From positions 868,001-932,000 of the forward strand of contig NZ_CP093366.1 of assembly GCF_023380265.1 (NCBI RefSeq): a stretch of DNA of 64,000 bases, given 5' to 3'. Positions 35,701-43,766 of this stretch are shown here, in pieces. The position numbers and the translations under genes were made by a program. Below the pieces are notes generated by a model that saw only the letters and a list, made by a program, of their open reading frames with translations, had not been told where the DNA came from and did no database searches. How positions within the stretch are numbered: the first letter of the stretch is position 1; the number at the start of each line of letters is the position of its first letter. The stretch comes from Bombilactobacillus folatiphilus. Its GTDB lineage: Bacteria > Bacillota > Bacilli > Lactobacillales > Lactobacillaceae.

Positions 35701-36224
35701 GTTTTTTGCAAATATTGCTCATAAATTAACGCTAAATCATCTAATTTTAAATCTAAGTCGCCTTGATTTCTCACCTGCTGTGCAAACTCAGTTAATCTTT
35801 GCGGCGTCAAGTGATTCGTTAATAACAAATCAACTTGCTGCTGTAAATTTTCAATAAAACCAATTCGCTTAGCTTCACCCGCATACAGATGTAACTTAGG
35901 CGCCAATTGTCGTACAATTTTGGCTAGCAACATGACTTGCGTGGTACCGGTTAGTTGAGGACTTTGATAAATAGGATCATTACGCAAGTAGTACCAAGCC
36001 AATCGAGAAAAGGAAAATACTTGCAAACGGTTAGTTGCCAATGTGGTGTGTGTATCTTGTTTTAAATGTGTTAAAATTTGAACTTCACTGTCAAACTTAA
36101 TATGATCGGGAGTTAACCAGATAAATGTATCTTGGAGATTTTGTTGCATCTTTTGGTTCAAATCCGCTAATAAAATAGCGCGCTTATCCTTTTGAGCGGC
36201 ACCTAATACGAATTTCACAGACAT
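32742..36224 (-). CDS. rexB: ATP-dependent helicase/nuclease subunit B (RexB)
   Basis: RexB is the partner of RexA; it recognises Chi-like sites and carries the second nuclease. The 1160-residue protein starts with FVLGAAQKDK, a degenerate nucleotide loop, then a helicase-like body, and ends with a RecB-type nuclease containing VVDYKSGQQDF (Asp and Lys, about 968). In Bacillus AddB four cysteines hold a 4Fe-4S cluster around the nuclease. Here the first place reads ETFYRNPYEYF and the last ones fall in TTLQYSDYLPIMQFD, with none of the cysteines. It is the first gene of the rexB-rexA-dinG group and is divergent from the mevalonate genes. Confidence 0.94.
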   Translation of the reverse strand: MSVKFVLGAAQKDKRAILLADLNQKMQQNLQDTFIWLTPDHIKFDSEVQILTHLKQDTHTTLATNRLQVFSFSRLAWYYLRNDPIYQSPQLTGTTQVMLLAKIVRQLAPKLHLYAGEAKRIGFIENLQQQVDLLLTNHLTPQRLTEFAQQVRNQGDLDLKLDDLALIYEQYLQKTTAQYNDEYQLLNLLNNYLKTDANQIKVHYFVSDFTQFSLQELQIIMTLMTQAADVELSLTLDRPYSEDQTNIFFQQPIKFFQKLTQTARQRQIPFTTQVAEQTRVNVDLQLVENFWMQQNNRLQTLDTQMLQDNSSVQIWQAATMQQEIVAVTTYIRQLVATQGYRYKDFLVLARNLGDYQQFLDPYFQMQQISYFLDLPHSMRDHAFKSLIDSLFALLQNNLQYHDVMTLLRTELVIPKGWTLDQYRQAVDLTDNYCLAHGIRAHDWRQKTDFVSPAQHSSLESQQQFAQINGIKHLITQIDQALRKMTQKATSVRDACAQLYQLLDKLQVFKTLKQWETTAIEAGDLVLSQQPEQVVNTFTQILDEFVELFGTDEFVLEDFLVVLDNGFDKAQYLTIPAVLDAVQISNLALVQPTGRKITLILGADDQNMPQVNPIGGVLSDDDLVHLQPLLRDTETLPQTQEQLNSNEPYVHDLAFLSSSERLIFTYARTKQVTAMQLSPYVQLLKQRFQLTEQIIDFTQPTEEEQVLQLLGSPIMTADHLLAVYRKSKTDQTPVAPAWQYVKDLIFQSSTAAQIYLSKIWRGLSYQNIAVSLDLKISQALYGSQLLASISQLETFYRNPYEYFLKYGLHLKPRPQFKITPANQGTFFHEVLDLTVKQLQSQNQSWADLSAKTLQQVSQQIVQQVLQQPAYQIFTHDEQFIQQHMIETVQRSLEVLRQQTQQAQFYPLKTEVTFGQVGAEHNLEPLKFALDDQKSVIVRGRIDRIDQLMSDPHYYMVVDYKSGQQDFKFQEFAAGLNLQMLTYLASLLNDSSLLAQDMLPVGGFYFHIQDSTVNLESLKGDLTKAPAALFKQYQYKGLIIDDGHSSEILDPAAEQQASQVFQIARNRRLNANKVVNQDEFQQLLAFNQQLIVQAANAILKGQNQISPLRLDEKKTTLQYSDYLPIMQFDAMLPENNYRLMPKLNRKQFFEQLNLKEQPHGKI

Positions 36225-36314
36225 TTGGAACCTCCTAAAATATTTCGCAAACTATCAAAAGATGCGGACTAAAGTTAAATTGTGTAAAATAAAGCGTATG
36301 AGAAAGGTGATTTT

Positions 36315-37241
36315 ATGATAACTAGTGGTCAAGCCCACGGAAAAATAATTTTAATTGGCGAGCACGCCGTCGTTTATGGGCAACCAGCAATTACAATTCC
36401 GTTACTGGATATTGTCACCAATGTAACTGTCCAAGAAACGCAGACACAAACCACGATTAATTCTAAATACTATCAAGGTGCTTTATTGAAAGCTCCACAA
36501 GAATTACAAGGAATTGTTGCCCTAGTTCAACTTCTGCTGAAAGATTTGCCCATTACAACTAATGTCAGCATCAATATTACTAGTGATCTGCCTATTGAAC
36601 GCGGTATGGGCTCTTCTGCAGCCACTGGTGCCGCCATTACAAAGGCTCTTTTTAAGTATAGCAACACTACTTTAAACAATGAAAAACTGTTGTACTATAC
36701 TAATTTTTCAGAAAAAATCATTCATGGCACCCCCAGTGGTGTCGACGCAGTCACGGTGAATTCCCAGCAACCCATTTATTTCATCAAAGATCAACTGACC
36801 GAAGCTTTTACAACTAATCTGCAAGGCTATCTTATCATTATTGATTCAGGCATCAAAGGCAATACTGGTCAAGCAGTACATGATTTACGAGTTTTTAAGC
36901 AACAACACCCCGCTATCGTCAACCCCAAAATTACACAGTTAGGCCGACTAACCGTGCAAACCAAGTCAGCCTTACAACAACAAAATTTAACTCAATTAGG
37001 TCTGATTTTTCACACGGCTCAACAACTACTTCATGATCTAAAAATCAGTCTACCCATCTTAGAACGTTTAATTGATATTGCCAACCAAAACGGTTCTTTG
37101 GGCACCAAAATCACTGGTGGAGGGCGTGGTGGCTGTCTGATTGCCCTGACAAGCGATCAAGCGAGTGCTCAAACAATTGCCACAGCCGTTAAAGCCTCCG
37201 GCGCTAAACAAACCTGGATTCAACCACTTCAACAAAGTTAG
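36315..37241 (+). CDS. mvk: Mevalonate kinase
   Basis: This GHMP kinase phosphorylates mevalonate to 5-phosphomevalonate with ATP. The 308-residue protein has GEHAVVYGQPAITIPL near the start (about 17), the ATP loop PIERGMGSSAATGAA (about 93-107), the catalytic aspartate region GTPSGVDAVTV (about 142) and the GHMP C-terminal motif TGGGRGGCLIAL (about 275). AAAGGTGA lies before its ATG. It starts the four-gene run mvk-mvaD-pmk-fni, which carries mevalonate to isopentenyl and dimethylallyl diphosphate. HMG-CoA synthase and reductase are not in the window. Confidence 0.95.
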   Translation: MITSGQAHGKIILIGEHAVVYGQPAITIPLLDIVTNVTVQETQTQTTINSKYYQGALLKAPQELQGIVALVQLLLKDLPITTNVSINITSDLPIERGMGSSAATGAAITKALFKYSNTTLNNEKLLYYTNFSEKIIHGTPSGVDAVTVNSQQPIYFIKDQLTEAFTTNLQGYLIIIDSGIKGNTGQAVHDLRVFKQQHPAIVNPKITQLGRLTVQTKSALQQQNLTQLGLIFHTAQQLLHDLKISLPILERLIDIANQNGSLGTKITGGGRGGCLIALTSDQASAQTIATAVKASGAKQTWIQPLQQS

Positions 37242-37249
37242 GAACTATT

Positions 37250-38224
37250 ATGAATAATACGCAAACAACAGCCCATACCAATATTGCTCTCATCAAATAC
37301 TGGGGGAAAAAAGATTCCCAGCTACGACTGCCTTATAATGACAGTTTATCATTAACATTAGATGGCTACTATACGACAACTTCCACCAAATTTATTGATC
37401 AAGCTGATGATCAAATTTGGCTGAACCAAAAACCCGCTCCACTCGCCTTCGCCACCCGGGTCCAACATTTTTTGGATTACGTTCGGCAGCTGAATCACTC
37501 TAAGCAGGCTATCTTAGTCCAAACTGACAACCATGTTCCCACCGCGGCTGGACTAGCTTCATCTGCATCAGGCTTTGCAGCTCTAGCAGGTTCTTTAAAT
37601 TACTTATTTCAAATGCATCTTGATCTCAAAACCTTATCCATTTTAGCCCGCCACGGTTCTGGTTCTGCCACACGTTCAATTTTTGGCGGTTTTGTCCGTT
37701 GGTATCATGGTCATGATGATCAAAGCTCGTTTGCAGAAGAGATTGATGGCGCGGACCAAATGCCTCTTAGAATTATCAGTGTGGTCTTTTCCGATCAACC
37801 TAAAAAAATTTCATCTACCAAAGGCATGCAACAAGCCGTCAGTACTTCACCGTTTTATCGTACTTGGCCCACTACGGTGCAGCAGGATTTAACCGCAATG
37901 CTGCAGGCGATTAAACAACGTGATTTAGAACAAATCGGTTTAATTGCTCAAAACAATGCTTTAGCAATGCACGCCTTGAACTGGACTGCAAGACCCGCTT
38001 TTTCTTACTTTACAATGGATACTATTCATTTATTAACTTCTTTAAATGAGCTCCGTCAAAAAGGATATCTAGCTTATGCCACAATTGATGCCGGACCCAA
38101 CGTGAAAGTATTGACATCTACTTCCGACGCAGCATTTGTTCAGCAATATCTCTACCAAAATTATCCGCAAGCTACAACCACATTTTTAAAACCCGGACCG
38201 GGAATAAAAAAAACTGTGCTATAA
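37250..38224 (+). CDS. mvaD: Diphosphomevalonate decarboxylase
   Basis: MvaD converts mevalonate diphosphate to isopentenyl diphosphate by ATP-dependent decarboxylation. The 324-residue protein starts with the family block NIALIKYWGKKD (about 11-22), contains the phosphate loop PTAAGLASSASGFAALA (about 100-116), ARHGSGSATRSIFGGFVRW (catalytic region, about 137-155) and the final TIDAGPNVKVL (about 280) with the catalytic aspartate. All family signatures are present and length is typical (about 325). It lies 8 bases after mvk. Confidence 0.96.
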   Translation: MNNTQTTAHTNIALIKYWGKKDSQLRLPYNDSLSLTLDGYYTTTSTKFIDQADDQIWLNQKPAPLAFATRVQHFLDYVRQLNHSKQAILVQTDNHVPTAAGLASSASGFAALAGSLNYLFQMHLDLKTLSILARHGSGSATRSIFGGFVRWYHGHDDQSSFAEEIDGADQMPLRIISVVFSDQPKKISSTKGMQQAVSTSPFYRTWPTTVQQDLTAMLQAIKQRDLEQIGLIAQNNALAMHALNWTARPAFSYFTMDTIHLLTSLNELRQKGYLAYATIDAGPNVKVLTSTSDAAFVQQYLYQNYPQATTTFLKPGPGIKKTVL

Positions 38225-38271
38225 TATTTTTTTGGTATTTTATCTCAACAACAGTGAAAGGTTTTGATTAA

Positions 38272-39348
38272 TTGATAACTGTGAAAGCACCAGGCAAATT
38301 ATATATTGCGGGTGAATATGCCGTAGTAGAGCCTGGCTATCCAGCCATTGTCGTCTCTTTAGATCAATTTGTGACGGTCTCCATTAACCGTGCACATGAT
38401 CATGGCACCATCAATTCTAAACAATATGAACAAATGCCTGTCATTTGGCAGCGCAAGGGCAATCAACTGATTATTGACAATCGTGATAATCCGTTTGAGT
38501 ACATTTTATCATCTATTAAGTACACCGAAATCTATGCTTTAGAAAAAAACAGACAGCTCGAACTTTTTGACGTCAACGTCAACAGTCAATTAGATGCGAC
38601 CGATGGTCGAAAATACGGTTTGGGTTCCTCAGCAGCTGTTACTGTCGCAACGGTGACTGCTTTAGCACGTTTTTATGAATTAGATTTAAAGAAAGAAGAA
38701 ATTTTTAAATTAGCCGCTATTTCACATTTTATGGTGCAAAATAATGGCTCTTTTGGTGATATTGCTGCCAGTGTTTACGGTGGTTGGATTGCATATCAAT
38801 CGCCAGATCGTCAGTGGCTCACTCAGCAATTAAACACCACTTCTTTAACAAACGTGATTCAACAAACTTGGCCTAAGTTAAAAATCGAATCTCTAACTTG
38901 TCCTCCTGAATTGAGTTTACTGATTGGTTGGAGTGGCAGTCCCGCCTCAACACCAGTTTTAGTCGATAAGATTGCTGCCAAACGTACTCAACAAAAAGCT
39001 AGTTATCAAACTTTTTTACAGGCTTCTCGCAATTGCTTACAGAAAATGATCCAAGGTTTTAAGCAAAAGCAAGTTGCCCTCATTTTGCAGCAAATCAACA
39101 TCAATCGACATTTACTACACCAGCTGGCAAAATTCAGTGGTGTTTCTATTGAAACCCAGCGTTTAACAAAATTGTGTGAAATTGCTCAACATTTTGGTGC
39201 TGCTGCTAAAAGTTCCGGTGCTGGTGGTGGCGATTGTGGGATCGCTTTAATTGAAAATAAGTCGCAAAAGCAACAGCAATTGCTACAAGAATGGCAGAAA
39301 AACAATATTCAACCGTTAAACTTTAATGTCTATGAATCCACCAATTAA
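38272..39348 (+). CDS. Phosphomevalonate kinase
   Basis: This GHMP kinase forms mevalonate diphosphate. The 358-residue protein opens with KAPGKLYIAGEYAVVEPGYPA (key: PGKLYIAGEYAV, about 5), and contains KYGLGSSAAVTVATV (ATP loop, about 115), FGDIAASVYGGWIAY (about 162) and SSGAGGGDCGIALI (about 320). It starts at TTG 38272, ten bases after GAAAGG; no ATG lies nearby. The order mvk-mvaD-pmk-fni is the usual lactic-acid-bacterial one. The symbol mvaK2 is used in streptococci for this step. Confidence 0.94.
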   Translation: MITVKAPGKLYIAGEYAVVEPGYPAIVVSLDQFVTVSINRAHDHGTINSKQYEQMPVIWQRKGNQLIIDNRDNPFEYILSSIKYTEIYALEKNRQLELFDVNVNSQLDATDGRKYGLGSSAAVTVATVTALARFYELDLKKEEIFKLAAISHFMVQNNGSFGDIAASVYGGWIAYQSPDRQWLTQQLNTTSLTNVIQQTWPKLKIESLTCPPELSLLIGWSGSPASTPVLVDKIAAKRTQQKASYQTFLQASRNCLQKMIQGFKQKQVALILQQININRHLLHQLAKFSGVSIETQRLTKLCEIAQHFGAAAKSSGAGGGDCGIALIENKSQKQQQLLQEWQKNNIQPLNFNVYESTN

Positions 39349-39368
39349 TAACAACGAGGTAATTATAT

Positions 39369-40436
39369 ATGCCTAAACAACCGTTAGATTGGCAACGTAA
39401 AAATGAGCATATTTTTTTATCGGAAAAATTCTACCAAGAATCTAATAGTGAATTTAATCAGTTACAAATTTTGGCTAAGAGTATTCCAGATACATCCACC
39501 AGCCAAATTAATATTCAATTTCAATGGCAAGATCAGCTCCCCATCATGTCAGCTCCTATTTATATTAACGCCATGACTGGTGGTGCTCCCCAAGTCACCG
39601 AAGTGAATTCGCAATTGTCCAAGGTGGCTAAAGCTCTAAACATTCCTTTAGCAGTAGGCTCGATGAGCAATTACTTACGCTATCCTCAAGAAATGATTAT
39701 TAAGAATTCTTATCAAATTGTTCGCCAAAATAATCCCCATGGCCTCCTTTTCGCCAATGTTTCTGCACAAACTCCCTGGGCAAAAGCCCAACAAGCTGTC
39801 GATTTGATTCAGGCTGATTTTTTACAAGTCCATCTAAATGCAGCTCAAGAAATTGTCATGTCCGAAGGTGAAGTAGATTTTAACTGGAGTCAAAATCTTC
39901 AAACCATCATTCAAAATGTTAATGTCCCTGTCATTATCAAAGAAGTCGGTTGCGGCATGACTAGTCAAACAGTCCAACATTTACAAGATCTCGGTGCGAC
40001 TATCATCGACATTAGTGGTCGCGGCGGTACTAATTTTGTTCAAATCGAAAATGAGCGCAATCATTCTTTAGATTACAGCTTTCTCAATGATTGGGGATTA
40101 ACCACTCTAGAATCACTAATTGATATTGAACCCCAAAATTTACCAATCACTATTTTGGCTTCCGGCGGTATCCGAACTCCATTAGACGCAATTAAATGCT
40201 TAATCTTGGGTGCTAAGGCCGTCGGAATCGCTGCTCCAGTTCTACATTCCCTTAAACATCAAGGCTTACAACAGACTATTATCAACGGTCAAAAATGGCT
40301 TCAGCAATTTACAGACTTAATGACCCTATTAGGTTGTCATAATTTACAGCAATTATCCCAAATTAATTATCGTTTCAAAGGTGATTTATGGTCTTTCTAT
40401 CAACAAAAATATTGTACGAAAAAAGCGGGAAAATAA
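39369..40436 (+). CDS. fni: Type 2 isopentenyl-diphosphate delta-isomerase (FMN-dependent)
   Basis: Fni interconverts isopentenyl and dimethylallyl diphosphate with reduced FMN. It is a TIM-barrel protein of 355 residues. Visible are RKNEHIFLSEKF (about 10), the substrate loop INAMTGGA (about 64), GSMSNYL (about 95), HLNAAQEIVMSEGE (about 155, with the conserved Gln and Glu), VKEVGCGM-like IIKEVGCGMT (about 190), ISGRGGTNF (about 217) and ASGGIRTPLDAIKCL (about 265). Last gene of the mevalonate operon; its stop lies inside a bidirectional terminator. Confidence 0.96.
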   Translation: MPKQPLDWQRKNEHIFLSEKFYQESNSEFNQLQILAKSIPDTSTSQINIQFQWQDQLPIMSAPIYINAMTGGAPQVTEVNSQLSKVAKALNIPLAVGSMSNYLRYPQEMIIKNSYQIVRQNNPHGLLFANVSAQTPWAKAQQAVDLIQADFLQVHLNAAQEIVMSEGEVDFNWSQNLQTIIQNVNVPVIIKEVGCGMTSQTVQHLQDLGATIIDISGRGGTNFVQIENERNHSLDYSFLNDWGLTTLESLIDIEPQNLPITILASGGIRTPLDAIKCLILGAKAVGIAAPVLHSLKHQGLQQTIINGQKWLQQFTDLMTLLGCHNLQQLSQINYRFKGDLWSFYQQKYCTKKAGK

Positions 40437-40450
40437 ATTCCTGCTTTTTT
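40419..40450 (+). terminator. Bidirectional terminator between fni and the RsmF-type gene
   Basis: AAAAAAGCGGGA and TCCTGCTTTTTT pair around AAATAAAT. The left arm overlaps the last codons of fni; the right arm overlaps the end of the converging methyltransferase gene. Confidence 0.85.
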
Positions 40451-41828
40451 ATTGTCGCAAACCTTTTGGATAAAAATTTTTCAATTGTTGCTGTACTAAT
40501 TTGCCCCAAGCAAAAATTTTCTGTTCAAAACTAACCGCAACCCATCCCTGATAATCTTGTGATTTATTTAAAATCAATGCTTCCCCATGCACAAAATGGT
40601 GAAACTGCTCTGCATCTAAATCAATCACTTTTTGAAACTGCTCCGATGCTAAAGCCATGACCAATGCGTGATCTGGTTCAAAACGCCGTTTTTTAAAAAT
40701 TCCTAGTTTCAAACCATTACGCAACACATGTAAAGAAGTCAGATCCTTTGATACTAAGGCAACATCGTATAAAACATCGTTATATATTTGTAATTGGCTG
40801 GGCACAAATTTACGCAAAGTCTGTTGCTGAAATTGCTCCCAAAGTTGGAACTCAGCATGTTGTTGGCGTACACTATTTCGCCTTTTCACTTTAGATGGAA
40901 CTTGATTTTTGTCCCGATCATTTTTGACCACAGCAGTTTGCCTTTTTTGTAACGCACAAATAAAATGTCCTTCACCTGCATAATGATGTGGAAACAACCG
41001 AACTGCTTTACTTAAATCTTGGTTATTATTGCCCCAAGCTGGTTGTCCATGATCCATCCCCGCGTAATGCTTTAAATCAATAATTTCTAATTCGTAATTT
41101 TGCGTCAGCCAATCCATATTTTGCTCATTTTCTTCAGGGGAAAAAGTACATGTTGAATAAATCAAACGTCCGCCTGGCCGTAACATGGACACAGCCATTG
41201 TCAAAATAGTCCGTTGCCGATTGGCACATTCTACTACGTATTGCGGTGACCAATAAGCCTTAGCTTCAGGATCCTTGCGAAACAAGCCTTCTCCTGAACA
41301 GGGTGCGTCAACCACAATACAATCAAAAAATTCAGGAAAGACTTTATTCAGTTGTTCAGGCGTATTATTCGTGACAACAACATTCGTACTACCCCAGCGC
41401 TCAATATTAGATGACAAGACCCGCGCTCGTTTTGCATCAATCTCATTAGCAACTAAAATACCAGAACCTGCCATTAAAGCCGCAAGCTGCGTACTTTTCC
41501 CACCAGGAGCAGCACATAAATCAAGCACTCGTTCATGCGCATGGGGATCAGCAAACTGCGCAACATTCATTGCACTCGGATCCTGCGAATAAAGCCATCC
41601 TGCCGAATGATCAATGTCGGCCCCACTAATTTGTCCATAATAACCATTTAACACACTCAAAATGGGTTGATTCAGCGGTTCATTAACTAAATTAGACTGT
41701 ACTTTCTCTGGATTTAATCTAAAACCATGCGTAGATGATTCAAAAAAACTCTTAAAAAAAGCCGGTGCTTGCGTACCTAGTAATTGTTGATATTTTTCTT
41801 GAAACTCTTTTGGTAAATCAGTATTCAT
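40449..41828 (-). CDS. RsmF/RsmB-type rRNA (cytosine-C5) methyltransferase
   Basis: The 459-residue protein is a NOL1/NOP2/Sun methyltransferase. It has an N-terminal NusB-unlike region, the SAM-binding LDLCAAPGGKSTQLAA (about 105), VVDAPCSGEGLFRKD (motif IV with catalytic Pro-Cys, about 174) and IYSTCTFSPEENE (motif VI with nucleophile Cys, about 225). A C-terminal RNA-binding RsmF-like extension follows (about 310-455), which separates it from RsmB. I use the ATG at 41828, six bases after GAGG, rather than the ATG four codons earlier. It overlaps the end of the upstream membrane-protein gene by 11 bases. The exact 16S position is inferred from the family only. Confidence 0.9.
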   Translation of the reverse strand: MNTDLPKEFQEKYQQLLGTQAPAFFKSFFESSTHGFRLNPEKVQSNLVNEPLNQPILSVLNGYYGQISGADIDHSAGWLYSQDPSAMNVAQFADPHAHERVLDLCAAPGGKSTQLAALMAGSGILVANEIDAKRARVLSSNIERWGSTNVVVTNNTPEQLNKVFPEFFDCIVVDAPCSGEGLFRKDPEAKAYWSPQYVVECANRQRTILTMAVSMLRPGGRLIYSTCTFSPEENEQNMDWLTQNYELEIIDLKHYAGMDHGQPAWGNNNQDLSKAVRLFPHHYAGEGHFICALQKRQTAVVKNDRDKNQVPSKVKRRNSVRQQHAEFQLWEQFQQQTLRKFVPSQLQIYNDVLYDVALVSKDLTSLHVLRNGLKLGIFKKRRFEPDHALVMALASEQFQKVIDLDAEQFHHFVHGEALILNKSQDYQGWVAVSFEQKIFAWGKLVQQQLKNFYPKGLRQ

Positions 41829-42561
41829 CTGTGGCCTCATTTTTATGTCGTAATAGTGTACTCAAAGCAGATAATAAAATAACGACGATATACAATAGTA
41901 AAAAGTAAATAAATAAATATTTCCAACTAATTATTTGAATTTTAACAGAAATCAAAACTAAGGCTATTCCAAAAACTACCGCTTCCGTTACGATAAATTG
42001 TAGCCATTTGCCAAATTGAAAATCAAACAAAAAATCACCTTGAACATTCAAATTATGCAACAAACGTAAAGTTGGAATTTGTACAAACGAACTCAAAATC
42101 ACCACTAAAATGGCAATTGCACCTAAAATTAAAAACGTTCCGCCCCAGCGAGTCCACCAACCTTGCGTCACATTATTAATCTGATTGGCGGAACGATAAG
42201 GAGTCCGAGCCCGAATTAATTTTTGCATTGTTTTTAACTGCTGACTATGACGCAAAATGGGACCATCAACCACCACTTGATAATGACGCAATTGCGTTTT
42301 ATTAGATTGTTGGGGTGAGGTAGAAATAAAAATGTGTCGATTCAACTTTTTAGTCGATTTTAAACCTGTCACACCCAAAACCGAATAATAATTATCATTT
42401 AACTGATAATATGCTTGATACTGCGGTTTATAAACAGTTTTAGCAACATCACGACCCAAAACAGCAAACGAAATGGGCGATTGAAAATCACTTGCAGAAA
42501 AAAAGCGGCCATTAGTCATGGGTAATTTTGTTTGAGCATGAGACATATAAACATAACTCAA
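41818..42561 (-). CDS. ABC-permease-like membrane protein, C-terminal part (probably split by frameshift)
   Basis: The frame encodes 247 residues: an extracytoplasmic MacB-like domain (about 1-135, with GRFFSASDFQSP and AVLGRDVAKTVY, as in MacB/FtsX periplasmic domains) and three membrane helices at about 142-162, 186-205 and 212-235. The TTG start at 42561 has no ribosome-binding site, and the in-frame codons before it read plausible protein (NLFYPEKNPD) with no stop for another ten codons. The upstream small gene supplies a matching first membrane helix. The two pieces together give a FtsX/MacB-like 4-TM permease of about 330 residues. No ATPase gene is adjacent. Substrate unknown. Confidence 0.7.
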   Translation of the reverse strand: MSYVYMSHAQTKLPMTNGRFFSASDFQSPISFAVLGRDVAKTVYKPQYQAYYQLNDNYYSVLGVTGLKSTKKLNRHIFISTSPQQSNKTQLRHYQVVVDGPILRHSQQLKTMQKLIRARTPYRSANQINNVTQGWWTRWGGTFLILGAIAILVVILSSFVQIPTLRLLHNLNVQGDFLFDFQFGKWLQFIVTEAVVFGIALVLISVKIQIISWKYLFIYFLLLYIVVILLSALSTLLRHKNEATDEY

Positions 42562-42800
42562 GTCAGGATTTTTTTCTGGATAAAATAAATTTGATATTTT
42601 TTCAAATTTGCTTTTTCAAACTTGCGTAACACGCCCGGAATAGATTGGTGTGACTTGGTCGGGTAAATCAATGCATTTTCTTGAATATTACCCCGATCCA
42701 TCAAATTATGATAATTGCGCATATCATTATGCGAAACAGCGAATCCTGCAAAAATTAATAATACTGCAATCAAAAAATTCAAAATAATTGTTCGTTTCAT
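42558..42800 (-). CDS. N-terminal membrane helix segment of the split ABC-permease-like protein
   Basis: This 80-residue frame starts at ATG 42800, five bases after AGGTGA, and has one membrane helix (about 5-22, LNFLIAVLLIFAGFAV) followed by an extracytoplasmic stretch that ends abruptly after a poly-A-rich part of the RNA. The first 70 residues look like the start of the MacB-type protein whose remainder is at 41818-42561 in the -1 frame. A6 (42597-42602) and A7 (42569-42575) runs on the coding strand are the likely shift sites. It could also be a real small membrane protein, but the overlap and the lack of a start signal for the second part argue against this. Confidence 0.6.
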   Translation of the reverse strand: MKRTIILNFLIAVLLIFAGFAVSHNDMRNYHNLMDRGNIQENALIYPTKSHQSIPGVLRKFEKANLKKYQIYFIQKKILT

Positions 42801-42805
42801 TAGAT

Positions 42806-43582
42806 TCACCTAACTAAAAATAAATGGTCTTTGACTAAGTCAAATCCACGATAATATTGATTAATCTTCATCAAACGTGCGTCATAATCCAAATGCGCCC
42901 GTTGCCAGAACTGCATGCTATTAGTAGCACCTTTATATTCGCCGATCACCCAAAATTGAGGCGGCTTGACCCACGAACGCAATTCTTGCAATAATTGCCA
43001 ATCAATCAATTCGCGATCAGGACTCCACGACAATAACACCACATCTACTTGATGACCAAATTCGTTCAGTGCTGTTAAAGCATCCATTGAGATAACCGAC
43101 GTCCAAGTATCATGACCTGTTTGACTTTGCTGTGACCAAGAAAAATCATCGGTTGCAATGACTGCTTGTTTTTGTTGTCGCAAAGCCCAACTTAAACTCG
43201 CATTTCCCGCCATCAACTCTAAATATCGCAGATGCGGAAACTGTTGTTGCCAACAAGTCATCATTTGTTGATTAATCATCGCCCAAACACCATATTCTTG
43301 TTGAATAAATTGCCGAAAATCATCCAAGAAACGTGCCAAATCAGTCAAAAAAGTTTGCTTTTGAACCCAAGTATCCTGCGGTAAAAATTGCTTATTAGTC
43401 ATTAATCGTACAAAATCAACTTCTGTTAACTTTAACTCAGGCAAGCTCCTCGCAGGTAAACGATGTTTTTGATAAGCCGACACCGTTTCCTGCATTTGAT
43501 CAAATATATGACAAAATTTTGGATCAAATTCCAACACCTGACGTGCCTTTGCTAATTGCTGTAAATAATTTGTTTGTGTCAT
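42806..43582 (-). CDS. SAM-dependent methyltransferase-like protein of unknown target
   Basis: The 258-residue protein has a helical N-terminal half (about 1-115) and a Rossmann-like C-terminal half with LRYLELMAGNASLSWAL (motif I-like, about 126-142) and VDVVLLSWSPDRELIDW (motif IV-like, about 186-202). The motif I loop ELMAGNAS replaces the normal ExGxGxG, so SAM binding is likely but not certain. It is upstream of the split membrane-protein gene with 5 bases between them and probably shares its transcript. I do not recognise a named family. Confidence 0.6.
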   Translation of the reverse strand: MTQTNYLQQLAKARQVLEFDPKFCHIFDQMQETVSAYQKHRLPARSLPELKLTEVDFVRLMTNKQFLPQDTWVQKQTFLTDLARFLDDFRQFIQQEYGVWAMINQQMMTCWQQQFPHLRYLELMAGNASLSWALRQQKQAVIATDDFSWSQQSQTGHDTWTSVISMDALTALNEFGHQVDVVLLSWSPDRELIDWQLLQELRSWVKPPQFWVIGEYKGATNSMQFWQRAHLDYDARLMKINQYYRGFDLVKDHLFLVR

Positions 43583-43613
43583 AATAGTTTTCTATATTTT
43601 CCTAGTATTCTTA

Positions 43614-43628
43614 AAAAGTGTATCATAA
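43614..43628. repeat. 15-bp direct repeat, copy 1 (upstream of lepB)
   Basis: AAAAGTGTATCATAA, identical to 43716-43730, lies between the methyltransferase-like gene and lepB. The repeat includes TATCAT, a possible -10 element. Confidence 0.6.
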
Positions 43629-43715
43629 ACATGTAGTTGCCGTGAATACCAAAGTTTGACACAAATTAGCTCCCACAATTCAAAATTTGAAAATTTTTGA
43701 AGATATTTTTTACAG

Positions 43716-43730
43716 AAAAGTGTATCATAA
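43716..43730. repeat. 15-bp direct repeat, copy 2 and possible lepB -10 region
   Basis: Second exact copy of AAAAGTGTATCATAA, 102 bases downstream of the first. TATCAT (43723-43728) lies about 40 bases before the lepB ATG and may be the -10 box; no strong -35 box was found. Confidence 0.55.
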
Positions 43731-43766
43731 TTTAAGGATATCTAGTATTTATGAGCGAGGTTAATC

